Source of the DNA: Cycas panzhihuaensis
Lineage: Eukaryota > Cycadophyta
Direction: 5' to 3'
DNA: 64,000 bases
Assembly (NCBI GenBank): GCA_023213395.1
Contig: CM041465.1
Span: forward strand, 64,487,741 to 64,551,740
In this document: positions 23,041-33,841 of the stretch, in pieces
How positions within the stretch are numbered: position 1 is the first letter of the stretch
Layout: each line of letters begins with the position of its first letter
The notes under the pieces: model-generated
Databases searched by the model: none
What the model saw: the letters and a program-made list of their open reading frames with translations, nothing else
Told to the model about the DNA's origin: nothing
Made by a program: the position numbers and the translations under genes

Positions 23041-23553
23041 AGTCCTGGTTGTAATAAACAAAAATGGAGTAAAAGATAGACTCAAAAGGCAAGCAATAAG
23101 TAGCTATGAAGGGTAGGAGGACCTAGCAATGAGGCTACCCAAGGATGAGAGCAAGCTATCTAACCACTGCATGAGAGCAGGTGGAAGAAGGTACCCTAGG
23201 GTACCAAAGGTCACTTTGGAAAGCAAAACATGCCCCTGGATGGAGGGAAGCATTCCCTTTGGAGACCCTAAGAGTAGAAAAGAGCTACAGAAATGAGTTT
23301 AAGATGGCAAAATGAGCCAAATAAGTGTAAATTTAGGCATGCACGGGAGTGGCACGTAAAATAAGGCAGAAGGGCCCTATGAAAGAGTTCAATGATGAGG
23401 TGCCATAAATGCACTTGCAAGAAAGAGAAAAAAGGGCACCAAAGGAGCACAATGGGAGGCAAGACTAGAAGACAAAGGTGATCGAGGAAACAGGACAGTC
23501 CCAACAGCTATCGCGGGAGAAAAATGGAGATAGTACCCATCAGGGCCCTCACC

Positions 23554-23560
23554 TATATAA
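23554..23560 (+). promoter_or_regulatory. TATA-like box for the antisense PMD-like gene, Gy-A
   Basis: TATATAA followed by GG lies on the plus strand 680 bp before the PMD start-codon position. Gy-B has TATACAA with the same neighbours (CACCTATA-AAGGAAA) at 53376, 673 bp before its ATG. Conservation of sequence and distance supports a promoter, but no transcript evidence is available. Confidence 0.55.
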
Positions 23561-23989
23561 GGAAATTTAACAGAAAACAGATTCATTTTCACCGACTCTC
23601 GTGAGAAACCAGAGCCATTCCCTTACGCAGTGGAGCACCACCTGACTTCGGAGGCACGCAGAGGGAGATTAAACCATTAGATTGGAGCTCAGAGATAGTC
23701 ACTGGAACCATCAAAATGAGATGGTGATAGCTAAACCAAATCCAATGAGTGGATCCTATGAAACCCACCCCATTTCACGGCTTTAATTTTAGTGCTTTTT
23801 ATTGATTTCTACGTAGTTTTGTGCCCCATATGGGCAGATGATGGTCTTTCAGAGTCCAGATTAGACCCAAAAAGAGGAGGGACCTAGGCATTAGGGAGCT
23901 CTAGTCCCGGTGGGCCCCACAGGGGTCCACCCAAAAGATTTTTTTTATTTTTTGGGGTAGAAACCCCCCCCTTTTAGTGGGGTACCATT

Positions 23990-24085
23990 TGTACCGCGGC
24001 AAAGATCACGGTGTCGCGATCTTTGTCGCGTGGCCCTGATCACTATGGGACCCAAGCTAAACTTTGTAGTACCACAAAGTTTAGC
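23990..24085. repeat. Hairpin and KpnI-type palindrome upstream of the PMD-like gene, Gy-A
   Basis: CAAAGATC and GATCTTTG form an inverted repeat around a 10-base loop (about 24000-24025). It is followed by a 30-bp near-perfect palindrome at 24056-24085 centred on GTAGTACCAC (28 of 30 positions pair with the reverse complement). Both structures recur in Gy-B at 53813-53838 and 53869-53898. The palindrome core is also shared with the LTR subrepeats of the family. Confidence 0.75.
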
Positions 24086-24224
24086 ATGGTACTAGGAAAA
24101 TCTACAGAAAAAAGAAGATGGGGGGCCATGAGGCCCCAAGTCTCAATCAAACAAGGTTGGCAAATAGCCAAAAGGATAGAAAATTAACATAAGTTTGACT
24201 TTGACTGTTTTGTGGTGTTGACAG

Positions 24225-26036
24225 GTTGTTATCACGGTGGATAACCACGAGAACATAGGGATGGCAATGCTCAGTTATATCGAGATGATGTCCAGGGAGG
24301 ACAAGGGGCTCTTACAGAGGTACGACTTATTTAAGGCCCTGAAGACACCTCATTATACATCAAACCAGAGGTTATTAGTGGATATCATATCACACTGGGA
24401 CTGGAGGAGGCACATTTTCTACCTACCCCAGGTAGGAGATATGACAATGACGTTGAGAGATATCATGCAGATACTGGGAGTACCGGTGACTGGGAGGTCA
24501 ATTGCACTCAGAGCATTGCCTAGCAATGAGGTAGCATACAGGGAGATGGCAGTATTCTTTACAGGGATGGATAGATAGGAGAGGAGAGGAGTTCCTCTCC
24601 AGACTATGGTTATGTCTAAGATTCCTCAGGTAAGGAAGCTTATCACATTGTATATTATGTTCTAGATTTCCTAGAAACAGAACTATAAGGACATCATTAG
24701 GGGATAGATGGATGCAGTGCACTACTGTGAGGCTAGCGAGATGATGGATTGGGCCACCCTCATAGCAGTGAACCTCATCATGCAACTGGATGCTATCAGG
24801 ACGATAGGCAGGGGAGGACTATCATACAACACATTACTATAGTGCTAGTTCTTGGATCATTTCAGAGCAGTGGCACCAGCAGGGGGACCACAACCCATTG
24901 TAGAGTAGGCCCCGATGGTCCACAGTTGGCAGACCAGGCTGAGGAGGATAGAGGACCAGGCCCATGTCTGGCACTTAGTGGAGGCTACATAGCTAGACCT
25001 CCTCATTATGATAGACTATGTGGCAGATCCGTATAGGGCAATGAGATAGGACAATGATGATGAGATAGGCAGAGCAGGGGTGCTCCTAGGTGATGACGAC
25101 AATGATGGAGATGGAGGAGATGGGGCCAGCCCATCACGACCTGCGAGAGAGGTAGGTCCATCAGGGATAGCAGGAGGAGCATCGGGGCCATCCGGGGCTG
25201 CTGAAGAAGAGGCAGGCCTATCAAGGGCTGCAGAGAAGAGCAAGGGGCCAGTGATGAGGGCATGCAGGCTATAGATCATGAGGAGATCCGGAGAGATGAC
25301 AACTGAGCCAGTCCTAGTGAGGAGAGAGGCCCAGGCAGAGGTGGTACCTAAGGAGGAGGTACGAACAGTTAGCAGGGAGCTAGGAGGAGAGGTTATCACA
25401 CAGGCAGAGGATCCAACGGCCATAGCAGGTGAGGCCTAACCATTTCCTTGTCATTTGATAGCCAGATAGATAGTTTAATTTAGTTTTATTTTGACATGCA
25501 GTTGGATATATACTGACATATGGTATGTTGGATTTACAGGTACCGCGGAGATCTAGTGGTTGGTAGAGGCTATGATGAGGGAGATGTTCCCTCAGGTGTA
25601 TGTGGAGGGGCAGCCACCCATCCAGATTGAGGATATACCTAGATCAGTCAATGGCCACATAGCAACATTCACCCCATTAGAAAAGGGGAGAGATATCTAG
25701 TCTATGGAGTCTCAGGAGCATATAGCATTTAGGGGACGGATGCAGTAGGAGCTGGATGAGGCCAGGGACAAGTGGGGCATGTTGCAGAGTCACGTGCAGG
25801 CTCTAGAGACTCGAGGAGGAGCAGGTAGAGATATAGAGAGTAGGGTCCAACTAGTGGTCCTAGAGGAGCATCTCCGAGAGATGGAGGAGAGGTTCAGGAG
25901 CATGGAGGAGAGACTCCGGGGAGTAAAGAGAGAGAGGGATCATATCCAAGCTCGATATGATCAGCTGGTAGACTAGGTGGCATCGAGGTCAAGAAAGAGT
26001 AGGACGTATACCCACATGGCAGCGATAACCACGAGA
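24225..26036 (+). pseudogene. Antisense PMD-like gene of Gy-A (two coding exons)
   Basis: Opposite to gag-pol, between the integrase tail and the 3' LTR. A 3' splice site (GTGTTGACAG/GTT) ends at 24224. The start codon expected at 24234 is ACG, where Gy-B has ATG. Exon 1 (to 25428) encodes a region like the plant mobile domain: SHWDWRRHIFYLPQVGDMTMT, then LRDIMQILGVPVTGR, the usual 'H-x-F-x-L-P-x-G-E-x-T-x-T-L-x-D-V-x-x-L-x-G-L-P-x-x-G' pattern. A Gly/Ala/Ser-rich acidic linker follows. Exon 2 (from 25540) encodes EMFPQVYVEGQPP and a charged coiled-coil stretch (REMEERFRSMEERLRGVKRE). The frame stays in register across the intron, but about a dozen stops, mostly TAG at Gln/Trp positions, make it dead. 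Function in the element is unknown. Confidence 0.75.
25429..25539 (+). other. Phase-1 intron in the PMD-like gene, Gy-A
   Basis: 111 bp, beginning GTGAGG and ending TTGGATTTACAG. The last base of exon 1 (25428) plus the first two of exon 2 make a GGT codon, and the next codon at 25542 is in the same frame as exon 1. Gy-B has a 112-bp intron with GTGAGA and TTGGATTTATAG at the homologous place. Confidence 0.75.
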
Positions 26037-26790
26037 TGACCACGTGATGAGGGGAGTGAGGTAAGGAGCTCGCAAAGGCCCAGGAGGAGCCTCGGAGGGA
26101 TGTGGTCCTTAGGAGAGGGATCACATAGACCAGGAGATAGTGCCCTAGGAGTAGGACAGCAATAGATTAGGATATATGTATTAGATTTTGGTAGGGGAAA
26201 GCATGGGCCTCCAAGGGGTCATATATATAGAGTCACATGATTGTACTCCCTCTGCAAGGATACCAACTTCCCATATGTACGATGTAACATATGATTTTAA
26301 TGTATATATATATACGGGGTAATTGGTACCCCATTTCAATATGAGATGATATGTATATCATGTGTGGAAGATGACATATATGTTCTGTTATGTATGTTAT
26401 AGATGCTTTGTTATATGATGCACCTATTTCCTTCCATGCATGGCTATATATCTAATAGGAGCACACACGACCATCGTGAGTAGAGGTGATAGGCACGTGT
26501 GGGGTTAGAGATAGTATGACACGCACGTCCATAGGGAGAGCATAGCGAGATATGTGAAGGAAACACAAAGAAAGAGAGGGGGGAGTAACGATACTCCAGA
26601 GTGTCATCCTAACTTGGGGGTACCTAAAATAGGAAGACAAAAGTCCCAAAGGGATATGGGAACACGGGTTCTACAGGAGGAACCAGAAAGAAGAAGAGGT
26701 CATCCTAAGTTGCCATTCTACCCATGGATGGGAGAAACGGGAACAACTTAAGATGGTAGTTTAGGCTCATTTTAGAGCGTGGGTGAGGTG
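26037..26790. other. Non-coding stretch after the PMD-like gene, Gy-A
   Basis: Probable 3' untranslated and spacer sequence between the antisense gene and the integrase tail, with homologous sequence in Gy-B at about 55.9-56.7 kb. No domain was recognised in either strand. Confidence 0.5.
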
Positions 26791-26799
26791 ACTGTAAGG

Positions 26800-28250
26800 T
26801 CACAAGTAAAATGTCTTAAGGAATTTCCCATTAATAGCTTTCTCAAACTCAAGACCTTCCAGGGTGGTAATCCTATAAGTACCATTACCGAGGGCTTCGA
26901 TAATGATGAAAGGGCCAACCCATCTGGGTTTAAATTTGGTTAAACGGTCATGAAGATATTCTAATTTGAGGATGTGGTCCTTGGGAAATAAAGGATGGGA
27001 ACAAAGATGTTTATCGTAGGTCCTTTATGAGTGAGCTTTGGATGCCAGGTTAGCCTGATAAGTGGCTAAGTGTCTCTCGTCTAAAGCCTCAAGGTCCAGA
27101 AGGCGAGCCTGACGAATCAACTCCTCATCAATGAGACCTCGAAGAGAGACTCGTAAGGAAGGAATCTCGACTAGGTTGGGCATAGAGCCCGCTAAATTCT
27201 CAAGCAAGGCTTCATCATCCTCGAAGTAATCCACCCCATGGATGACCTTACTCTGAGTAGACAAAGTGCTAAAAGAAGTGGAGGCAACGGGACCATGATG
27301 GTCATTGAGTTGTCTGTCTTCCTTGTGAGACTCTGAGAGAGAGTCAAAAAGGGGCTCCTCGAAAGGAGCGAAAGGCAATTCTTCGAAGCCATCACCTATG
27401 GGGGGTGATGAAGGGGAAGAACTGATGATGGACGAGTTAGCATGAGCAATGACATGTGACACATAGGAGTGGCTAGTCTCACTAATGAGAGAGGTTCTAG
27501 ATGGAGATCTAGAATGAGATGGGTGCGACCTACTGGTGTGGAGGAAAGAAACAGGGTGGAGATAATCCTCGCCCTCATCGTGTGACTCATCATCACTAAA
27601 CGAGGCGAGGTACCCGTAGCTTTCAACGCCAATAGGGGCGAAATGCATGAGACTAGGAAAAGAAGATGCAGGATCTTCTTCGGACGAATTGGGTATACTA
27701 ATGGAGTAAGACGAGGCATGAGTAGAGGGGCCTTGGCTTGCCTGATTAACAGGATGGGTTTGTTTCGCAAGTGGGCATTCGCGAGGAACAACCCTCATTC
27801 ATCCATCATGGATAAATTTAAGTTGTCCCCAAAGAGTCAAACACACAACTCCCATTTGGTCGAGCCATGGATGACCCAAGAGAAGGTTGTAGTTAACGTC
27901 AACGTCAAAGACTACAACATCAACGAGGATAGTCTTGCCCTCGAGGGTGAGTGGAATCATGATAGATCCTAATAGGGTCTTCTCGCTACTGTCATAACCT
28001 TGGCATCGCCATGGAATAGGTTCCAAGGTGGAAATACCAAGCTCTTACATAACACGCAAGGGCATGGTATTCATAGAAGAACCGTTGTCAACAACAGTCC
28101 TTCACAGGGTATAATCGAGTGTATCGATGGTAATAGTGAATGGGAAGTTCCACTAACATTCCCTTTCACACATGGGAGGAAGGTCCTTAGGGTCAAAAGA
28201 AATAACGAGTTCACGACTTTGGGTGATGCCTAAAGCATGGACAGGTACAT
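26800..28250 (-). pseudogene. Gy-A protease, linker and fused integrase C-terminus
   Basis: The minus strand encodes a retropepsin-like segment near 28097 (TVVDNGSSMN, catalytic Asp present), then GSIMIPLTLEGKTILVDVVV and DVDVNYNLLLGHPWLDQ, the typical Tat protease end. A 257-codon open frame (27798-27025) then runs through an acidic Ser-rich linker (DGFEELPFAP, KVIHGVDYFEDDEALLE). Near 27172 it joins directly, in frame, to the integrase tail (VEIPSLRVSLRGL, RLLDLEALDERHLATY). The GPF/Y-like end (WVGPFIII-like, about 26890) follows. In Gy-B these two parts are separated by RT, RNase H and integrase core. A stop follows the protease motif (VM then TAA), so the whole is not one continuous product. 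Confidence 0.82.
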
Positions 28251-30904
28251 CATTCGATCCTAAAGCTTCCAAAAGGAGGGCCCACTACTTGGGATAACTC
28301 CTCAAAACATCCATCAAGGACATTCCTTCAGCAACGATATGAAGGTCATCCATGATGGAGAAAGGTTTACCCTTCACAGTAGGTTGGGTAAGTGCCCTTC
28401 AAAAATCATAATGACCCGGGTGCACAGGAATAGCCTTGGTGAAGAGAGGTATTTCTGGAGGAGGGTTCTCTAGAAGAGGATTAGAGGAAGTAGAGGAAGA
28501 AGCATCGGCTGCTTCTTTGGCTGCTTGAGACCAGGTAAGGGCATATGAAGAAGTATCCCCAACCATTTGGATCACCTTCTTCCCCTTGTTCTGGGGCTAC
28601 GAAGGTGATGGGGTGCAATGGTTAGGGGAATGGGAGGAAGAGGACGAATCTTGGGTGCCCTTCCCTTTATCACGGGAAGGACAGAAATCTAGTGATCTTC
28701 CTCGATTCCAGTTATTCTTGGATAGAGTGTTGCGATCACGTTCCCCATATTTGGGGAATGGATCCTTGTGAACTGGTTGGTCTAAATTAGGCCTTGAGGC
28801 CCGTTTAGAGGAGGAGTCATGTCGAGGAGCATCCTTAGGATGCTGGACCCTACAACGTAAGTCATCATGGAAGCACTCCCCATGAATGGAGTACCACTTC
28901 TTCTCAAGAGAGGGATCTATCTTCCTCGTTTGAGAGGATTGGACGTTTCTATTCCTGGGGAGGGAAGCTTGAGTTGCTTATTGAATTTGTTTATTAGATG
29001 TTGGAGATGAAGGGGCTTGGGGTTTAATCTCCTTCATCATACGTTCGAACGAATGTATGGTGAATATGAGGGGGTCTAAAGTCCTCTTAGTTTAATGAGA
29101 ATAGGATTTAGAGGGTTGTTGAGGTTTAGTATCTTTGGTTGAAGGTGGTGCCTCATGTTGCTGTGAGGGCTTGAGAGGCTTCTTGAATCTGGCCTAGATC
29201 TCAATAGCCTCCAACACTAAGCACTTAGCGATCATGGAGTCACATGTGGTTGCCCCTATTTTAAGGACTTCCACATGTACTTCAGGGTAAAGCACATTAA
29301 TGAAAAGATCTCTCTTCAACTCCTCAGGTAGCGTGGCCTTAGTAGAGTGAAGAAGGTCATGGAATCGTCTCACAAAGTCACGATTCATCTCATCGTGGCC
29401 TTGCTTGAGCAATAAGAGGGATTTCATTCTACTCTCAAATGGACGAGCTACATTAAAGTAGTTGATGAATTCATCCACCAATTGTTAGAATGAAAAGATA
29501 GAGTAGGTAGGGAGGTGATAAAACCACTTAAGGGCATCGCCCTGCAAAGATCATTGAAATAGTTTCATTAAGATATGGTCGTAAGCCCAGTAGTCTATAC
29601 ATGCCATAGAAAAACTATGCACATGTTCAGTTGGGTCTTGCAATGAAGTTCCATCAAATCTAGGAACTTTAGGAGGATGAGATGGCAGATTAGTCCTTAA
29701 TGCCCCAATGGATAAAGGTCTTGACCTATAGTCCATGAAGGGATGTGCCCTTGCCTAGACCATAGGATCAACAAATGATGTAGTAGGTAGTGAGCAAGGA
29801 GCAGATGAGGGTGGCATACCCATCCCTCCTTGAGGAAACACCCCTTGCTAGAAGGGGGCTTGAGGATAAGTGCCATGGAAGGGAGTTGGGTTCTCTTGTG
29901 AAGGCATGGCAAAAGGGATTGTGCTAGATGGCAGAAAAGGGGGATGTGGAACTAGGTTTTACCCATATGGACCATCCGTAGGTGGGGCAATCCCATATAG
30001 GTGTAGCAGATCCACTTCATAAGCTGGGAGGTGGTTCCCTCTACCTTGCTCCTAAGGTTAAGAACTACAACCCGGAGGGATGTAAAAGGAAGGGCCAGCA
30101 GGTTGGTTTTGAGGGTGTGTGGGAGCGAGTCCCACATGACTAATGGCTGAAGAGTTAGTAGGACCGATAGGCCTACTAGAGAAAGTATGTGCCACATTAG
30201 GGGATGGCACATTAGTTTGGCTAGGAAAGGGTATGCTAACCTTCAACTGAGGGAAAGACATACCACAAGTAGATCCTAAAGTACTAGGACCTTGGTAAGG
30301 AATATAAGGTACAACATGCATCCCCACAACAACAATAGGGAAGGAATAGGATGAATGTGTACGCACGAAGGGATTAGTTGTTGCAGGAGGAGTAGATGAG
30401 GATGAAGAAAGTGGGGGAGGAGTGGACGAAGAAGAGGCTCCCCCATGGAAAGCATCTTCAAACCATCTAGGACTTGGTTGAAAACAAGTAGTGCGATGGC
30501 ACTTGTTAAAAGCTTCAACCACGTCAGCGGGAGGGGTATCTACATGCTCATAAGAGGTAGATGGGACCTCAAACGAAGTAGATCCCTTCGGATGTTCCTC
30601 ATAAGAATCACCAATTGAGTGGTAAATCTCAAGAGGAAAAGATCCTTCTACCACATGGGTAGAAGGAAGGGTGTCAAGCGGGTGATGTTGATCACCCAGG
30701 TAGTAAATAGGATCATCACCCTCTTGGGTGGATCCCAGAATAGAAGAGAGAAACTCATAAGTTCCTGAGGCTGAGGTGTGGTAGGCCCAATCAGAAGGGT
30801 ATCCCTCTATAGTCGAATCAGAATCCGACGAAGAAAGAGGACGATACCCGGGATCTTCTAATAATGGAGGTAAGCCACGTAAGCGATGAGAGAAGCATCA
30901 CATA
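28250..30904 (-). pseudogene. Gy-A gag
   Basis: The start at about 30904 is M then TGA (CGA in Gy-B), followed by CFSHRLRGLPPLLEDP and an N-terminal part ending in a Ser/Thr/Pro-rich stretch (GGASSSSTPPPLSSSSSTPP). The retrotransposon gag (capsid-like) core lies at about 29736-29194: PPKVPRFDGTSLQDPTEHV, ACIDYWAYDHILMKLFQ, then LLLLKQGHDEMNRDFVRRFH. The nucleocapsid-like tail has KKWYSIHGECFHDDLRC, a Tat-style zinc knuckle whose first Cys reads Tyr. This copy retains the roughly 495-bp capsid N-terminal segment missing from Gy-B. Several TAA/TAG stops and frameshifts are present. Confidence 0.82.
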
Positions 30905-31052
30905 CAAAGCTAACCAACACTGTAGGAGAAAGAAAGGGCGACAAAGACTGCACGTTGGGGGTTGCCCAATGAAGAGAACGAAGTAGGATAAAACCACAAG
31001 GAGGTAGCAATACCAACAGAAAAGAGCGAAAACTAGCTCCCTTACTAGTAGA

Positions 31053-31070
31053 TCCCCAGTATGGTCGCCA
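31053..31070 (-). other. Gy-A primer-binding site
   Basis: The minus strand reads TGGCGACCATACTGGGGA five bases from the 5' LTR. TGGCGAC...CTGGGGA is the form of primer site I know from Tat-lineage elements; which tRNA it pairs with was not checked. Confidence 0.75.
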
Positions 31071-31075
31071 GTGGA

Positions 31076-33841
31076 TCCGCATCTACGAGATAGCTACCTA
31101 ACTGAATAGGAATAATGAGGGTGGTCAATGACACTACCAAGTCCAGATAAGAACCTATGAGTAAGGCAAATACCATGCAGGGCACCCTGTGCACTAGAGC
31201 GCAAGTTTGGGACCTGCGGATGGTACCCAACTACCTGGAGGTGGTTCCCCACTTCAGTTAAGAAGAGAGGAGGCAGAAGATTAACATGGGTAGGTTTAAG
31301 ACAAGGATCCTCCCACCCTTGGATGGACGGAAGGGAAGGGAGAGAACCCTTCAAAGGTTTCCCTATAGTAGAGGGAAATGAGTAAGGGGTAAGTAGGTGA
31401 GCAACATACGGATAAGATCTTCTCGGTTATCTAGCTAAGTGAAAGAAAATTGAGGGAGGATGGAGAGAAGGGGAATGATTGACTGATTAAGAGTTCCCCC
31501 CTTCGAAAGAGTAATTAAGAGAAAAGAGAGTGCTATGACGCACGTAAGTAAACTAAACCAAACATAACAAGCCAATAGGACAAGGGTGAAGTTTACAAGG
31601 TGAAGGGAAAGGTTAAAAGGGGAAGCTTCCTAAAACCTTTTCCTGTGATAGATATAATGCATGAAATGTAACAAACAGAACATAAACCAAAAGAGTGAGT
31701 TAGTTTCCCTTTTTCTTTCTAATGATCTAATTACTAACGTGCAAAATCTTTTAAAGAAAAGAAAATGAAGTAGAGCGAGAGCACATACCTGGGATGGAGA
31801 TGTGGTTGAAGCGACGGCGTTCCCACGAGGTATCCAAGATCGCTCCACAAAGTATGACAAATGAGAGGGGTTGCGGTAGGACAAAGCATGGGGCTTCCTT
31901 ACCTTCCCTGGAAGTGACATTAGAGCACCAAGAAAGGAAAAAAAGAAAATAATAGCAATAAATGAAATGCTAAAATAAAATATAATAAAAGCACTTACCC
32001 ACAAGAGAGAAGAGGAGGGAATCCCTTATGCCTTCTGTGTACCTACAAGTAAGCACAAATATCTCTCTCCAAGGAAAGGAGGCTAACAACATAAAGTGGA
32101 GTCCAATAACACATGCGTACATATATGAAAGACAAGTCTCTATATCTATATGTTAGTGTACATAGATCACAAGGTTGCAACAATAATCTATGGCAAAACA
32201 AACTACTCAAATAAATAGTAAGTAGATAAGTAAGCCTCAAAGTGGCCCACCTCCCGCAAAGAGAAACCCTACCCTCCCTCAAGAAGCCATAAGGTAGTAA
32301 GGGTATGGTTGTAAGGTTAGCTAAAAAATGGGATAGCAAAAATGCAAGAGAACCCAAATCAAAGCTCAGCAAGGCCGGCGTCCTATGAGGAGTAAACCAG
32401 ACCATTAAGAGGAGGATTGAGCCAAGAAAGGTAGCTGGGGATTATGTGTTGCCCAGATCAAGAGATGAGCCCTCAAACCAGTGCTGCAACAAGTGCCAAC
32501 GCTGATTTCAATGTCTAGAAATGGCTTACTAAACCCTTAATCCACTCCAAGAGTAGCACGGGGTAAAATGGGAGGTTTAGGGGGTGAAAAGCCTCTTAGG
32601 GAGCGTGGAAGGTGGTACAGAATCCACCCAGCTCTATCCCAAACCTTATGTATCCCTCTTAACCACTGCCCTGGGCATGAAACACAGGAAAAGAGACCCT
32701 AACAGTAGAGCAAAAAGCCCAAGGGAAAGGTAAGAAATAACCCTTGGAACAAGATAAGACAAGCTAGTGTAAATATGTAAAAACTAGGCATAAATTAGGT
32801 AAAGGAAAGACCCTAAACCAACAAATACCTGTAGAGAAGATGGGATGCATTTGCCTCTATCAAAACCTACTGGAAAGGGGCTGAGAAATCTATAGAAAGA
32901 CTATGGATAGTAGGTATGGAGCCCCTGCTAAGATGGCTGAAGGAAAACCTGCACTTGAGAATGTTTGATGGCTGCCCAGGCAAGGAGGTCCTAGAGACTC
33001 TCCAAAGAGGGCCTCTCCAAGGTGTGCAAGGGGCTGGGAAGATGTCACAGCTAAACCAAAGGAGAGCTGCATGCTGAAGAGTAGTTGTAGGTCCCGAAAT
33101 AGTAGTGGAGCAGCTAGGATCAGTAGACAATAGGGCATTTTTCCTTGTGATCCTTCTAAAATGAGCAAAAAGATCCCTAAAATGAAATAGGTAAGACTTA
33201 AATACCTAGCCTTAACCCTAATAGAGCAATTAGGGCATGACTGGCAGTGAGTTACATCACAAGACATGTGGCAATTCTATAATAAATGGAAGAATTACCA
33301 CGGTAGATTTTTAAAAACAAGTTGTGATAGTCGTACCATGGTAAACTTCGCGGTACTGTGGTAAATCTCGCGGTACCATGAAATCTACTGCAGTGTAGGA
33401 CCAGAGGCCAAATCTGGCCCAAATAGCTAGCCCTGGTCAGGACAAGAGCCTAGGAGGCCGTCGAGGGTAGGGCCACACCTTGAGGCGCATAAGTAGACAA
33501 ATGAATCACAGGAAGTGACAATGGGACTCAAAGGTGCAATAAGTCAACCAAATGATGATGGATCATCACACAAGTAGGGATGATATGGGCCAAATAGGTC
33601 TTAAGGTGAGTAGGGTAGAATGTGGGAAGTGATGTAGCCACCAAGATGTCACACTCATTGGGAATGTGCCCCCACTATAGTCGTCATAGGCTAGATAGGT
33701 GTAGATGACAATAGGACCATCTACGAAATCACAACATGCAAGCAGATACTCATCACAAAAGAAAATAACAACAAGGTGAGGAGCATACCTCCACTTACCT
33801 GAGTCGACCATTTCGTATCCATTCCTGAAATCCAGGAAACA
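31076..33841 (-). repeat. Gy-A 5' LTR
   Basis: 2,766 bp, aligned end to end with 19414-22184. On the minus strand it begins TGTTTCC. At the inner end TG has become TC. It contains the same GGTAAACTT/GCGGTACC subrepeats at about 33335-33392. Confidence 0.92.

Larger units (their letters stand above)
19414..33841 (-). mobile_element. Gy-A: 14.4-kb Tat/Ogre-like Ty3/gypsy element lacking the pol core
   Basis: A minus-strand LTR retrotransposon with 2.77-kb LTRs, a TGGCGAC-type primer site, a polypurine tract, gag, protease and an integrase C-terminal tail. It also carries an antisense PMD-like gene and a second RNase H near the 3' LTR. Compared with Gy-B it has lost about 2.57 kb holding RT, RNase H and the integrase catalytic core, so it can only move in trans. 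Flanking 5-mers CTAGA and CTATC match at three positions and are only a weak target-duplication candidate. LTR comparison over a sampled 180-bp stretch shows roughly 8% difference, so it is older than the two complete Copia elements. Confidence 0.88.

Noticed and set aside
25016-25423. Long minus-strand open frame opposite the PMD-like exon 1, rich in Ser/Pro/Ala.
   Set aside because: It is the complement of a Gly/Ala/acidic-coding stretch, and the plus-strand frame has domain similarity and splice structure.
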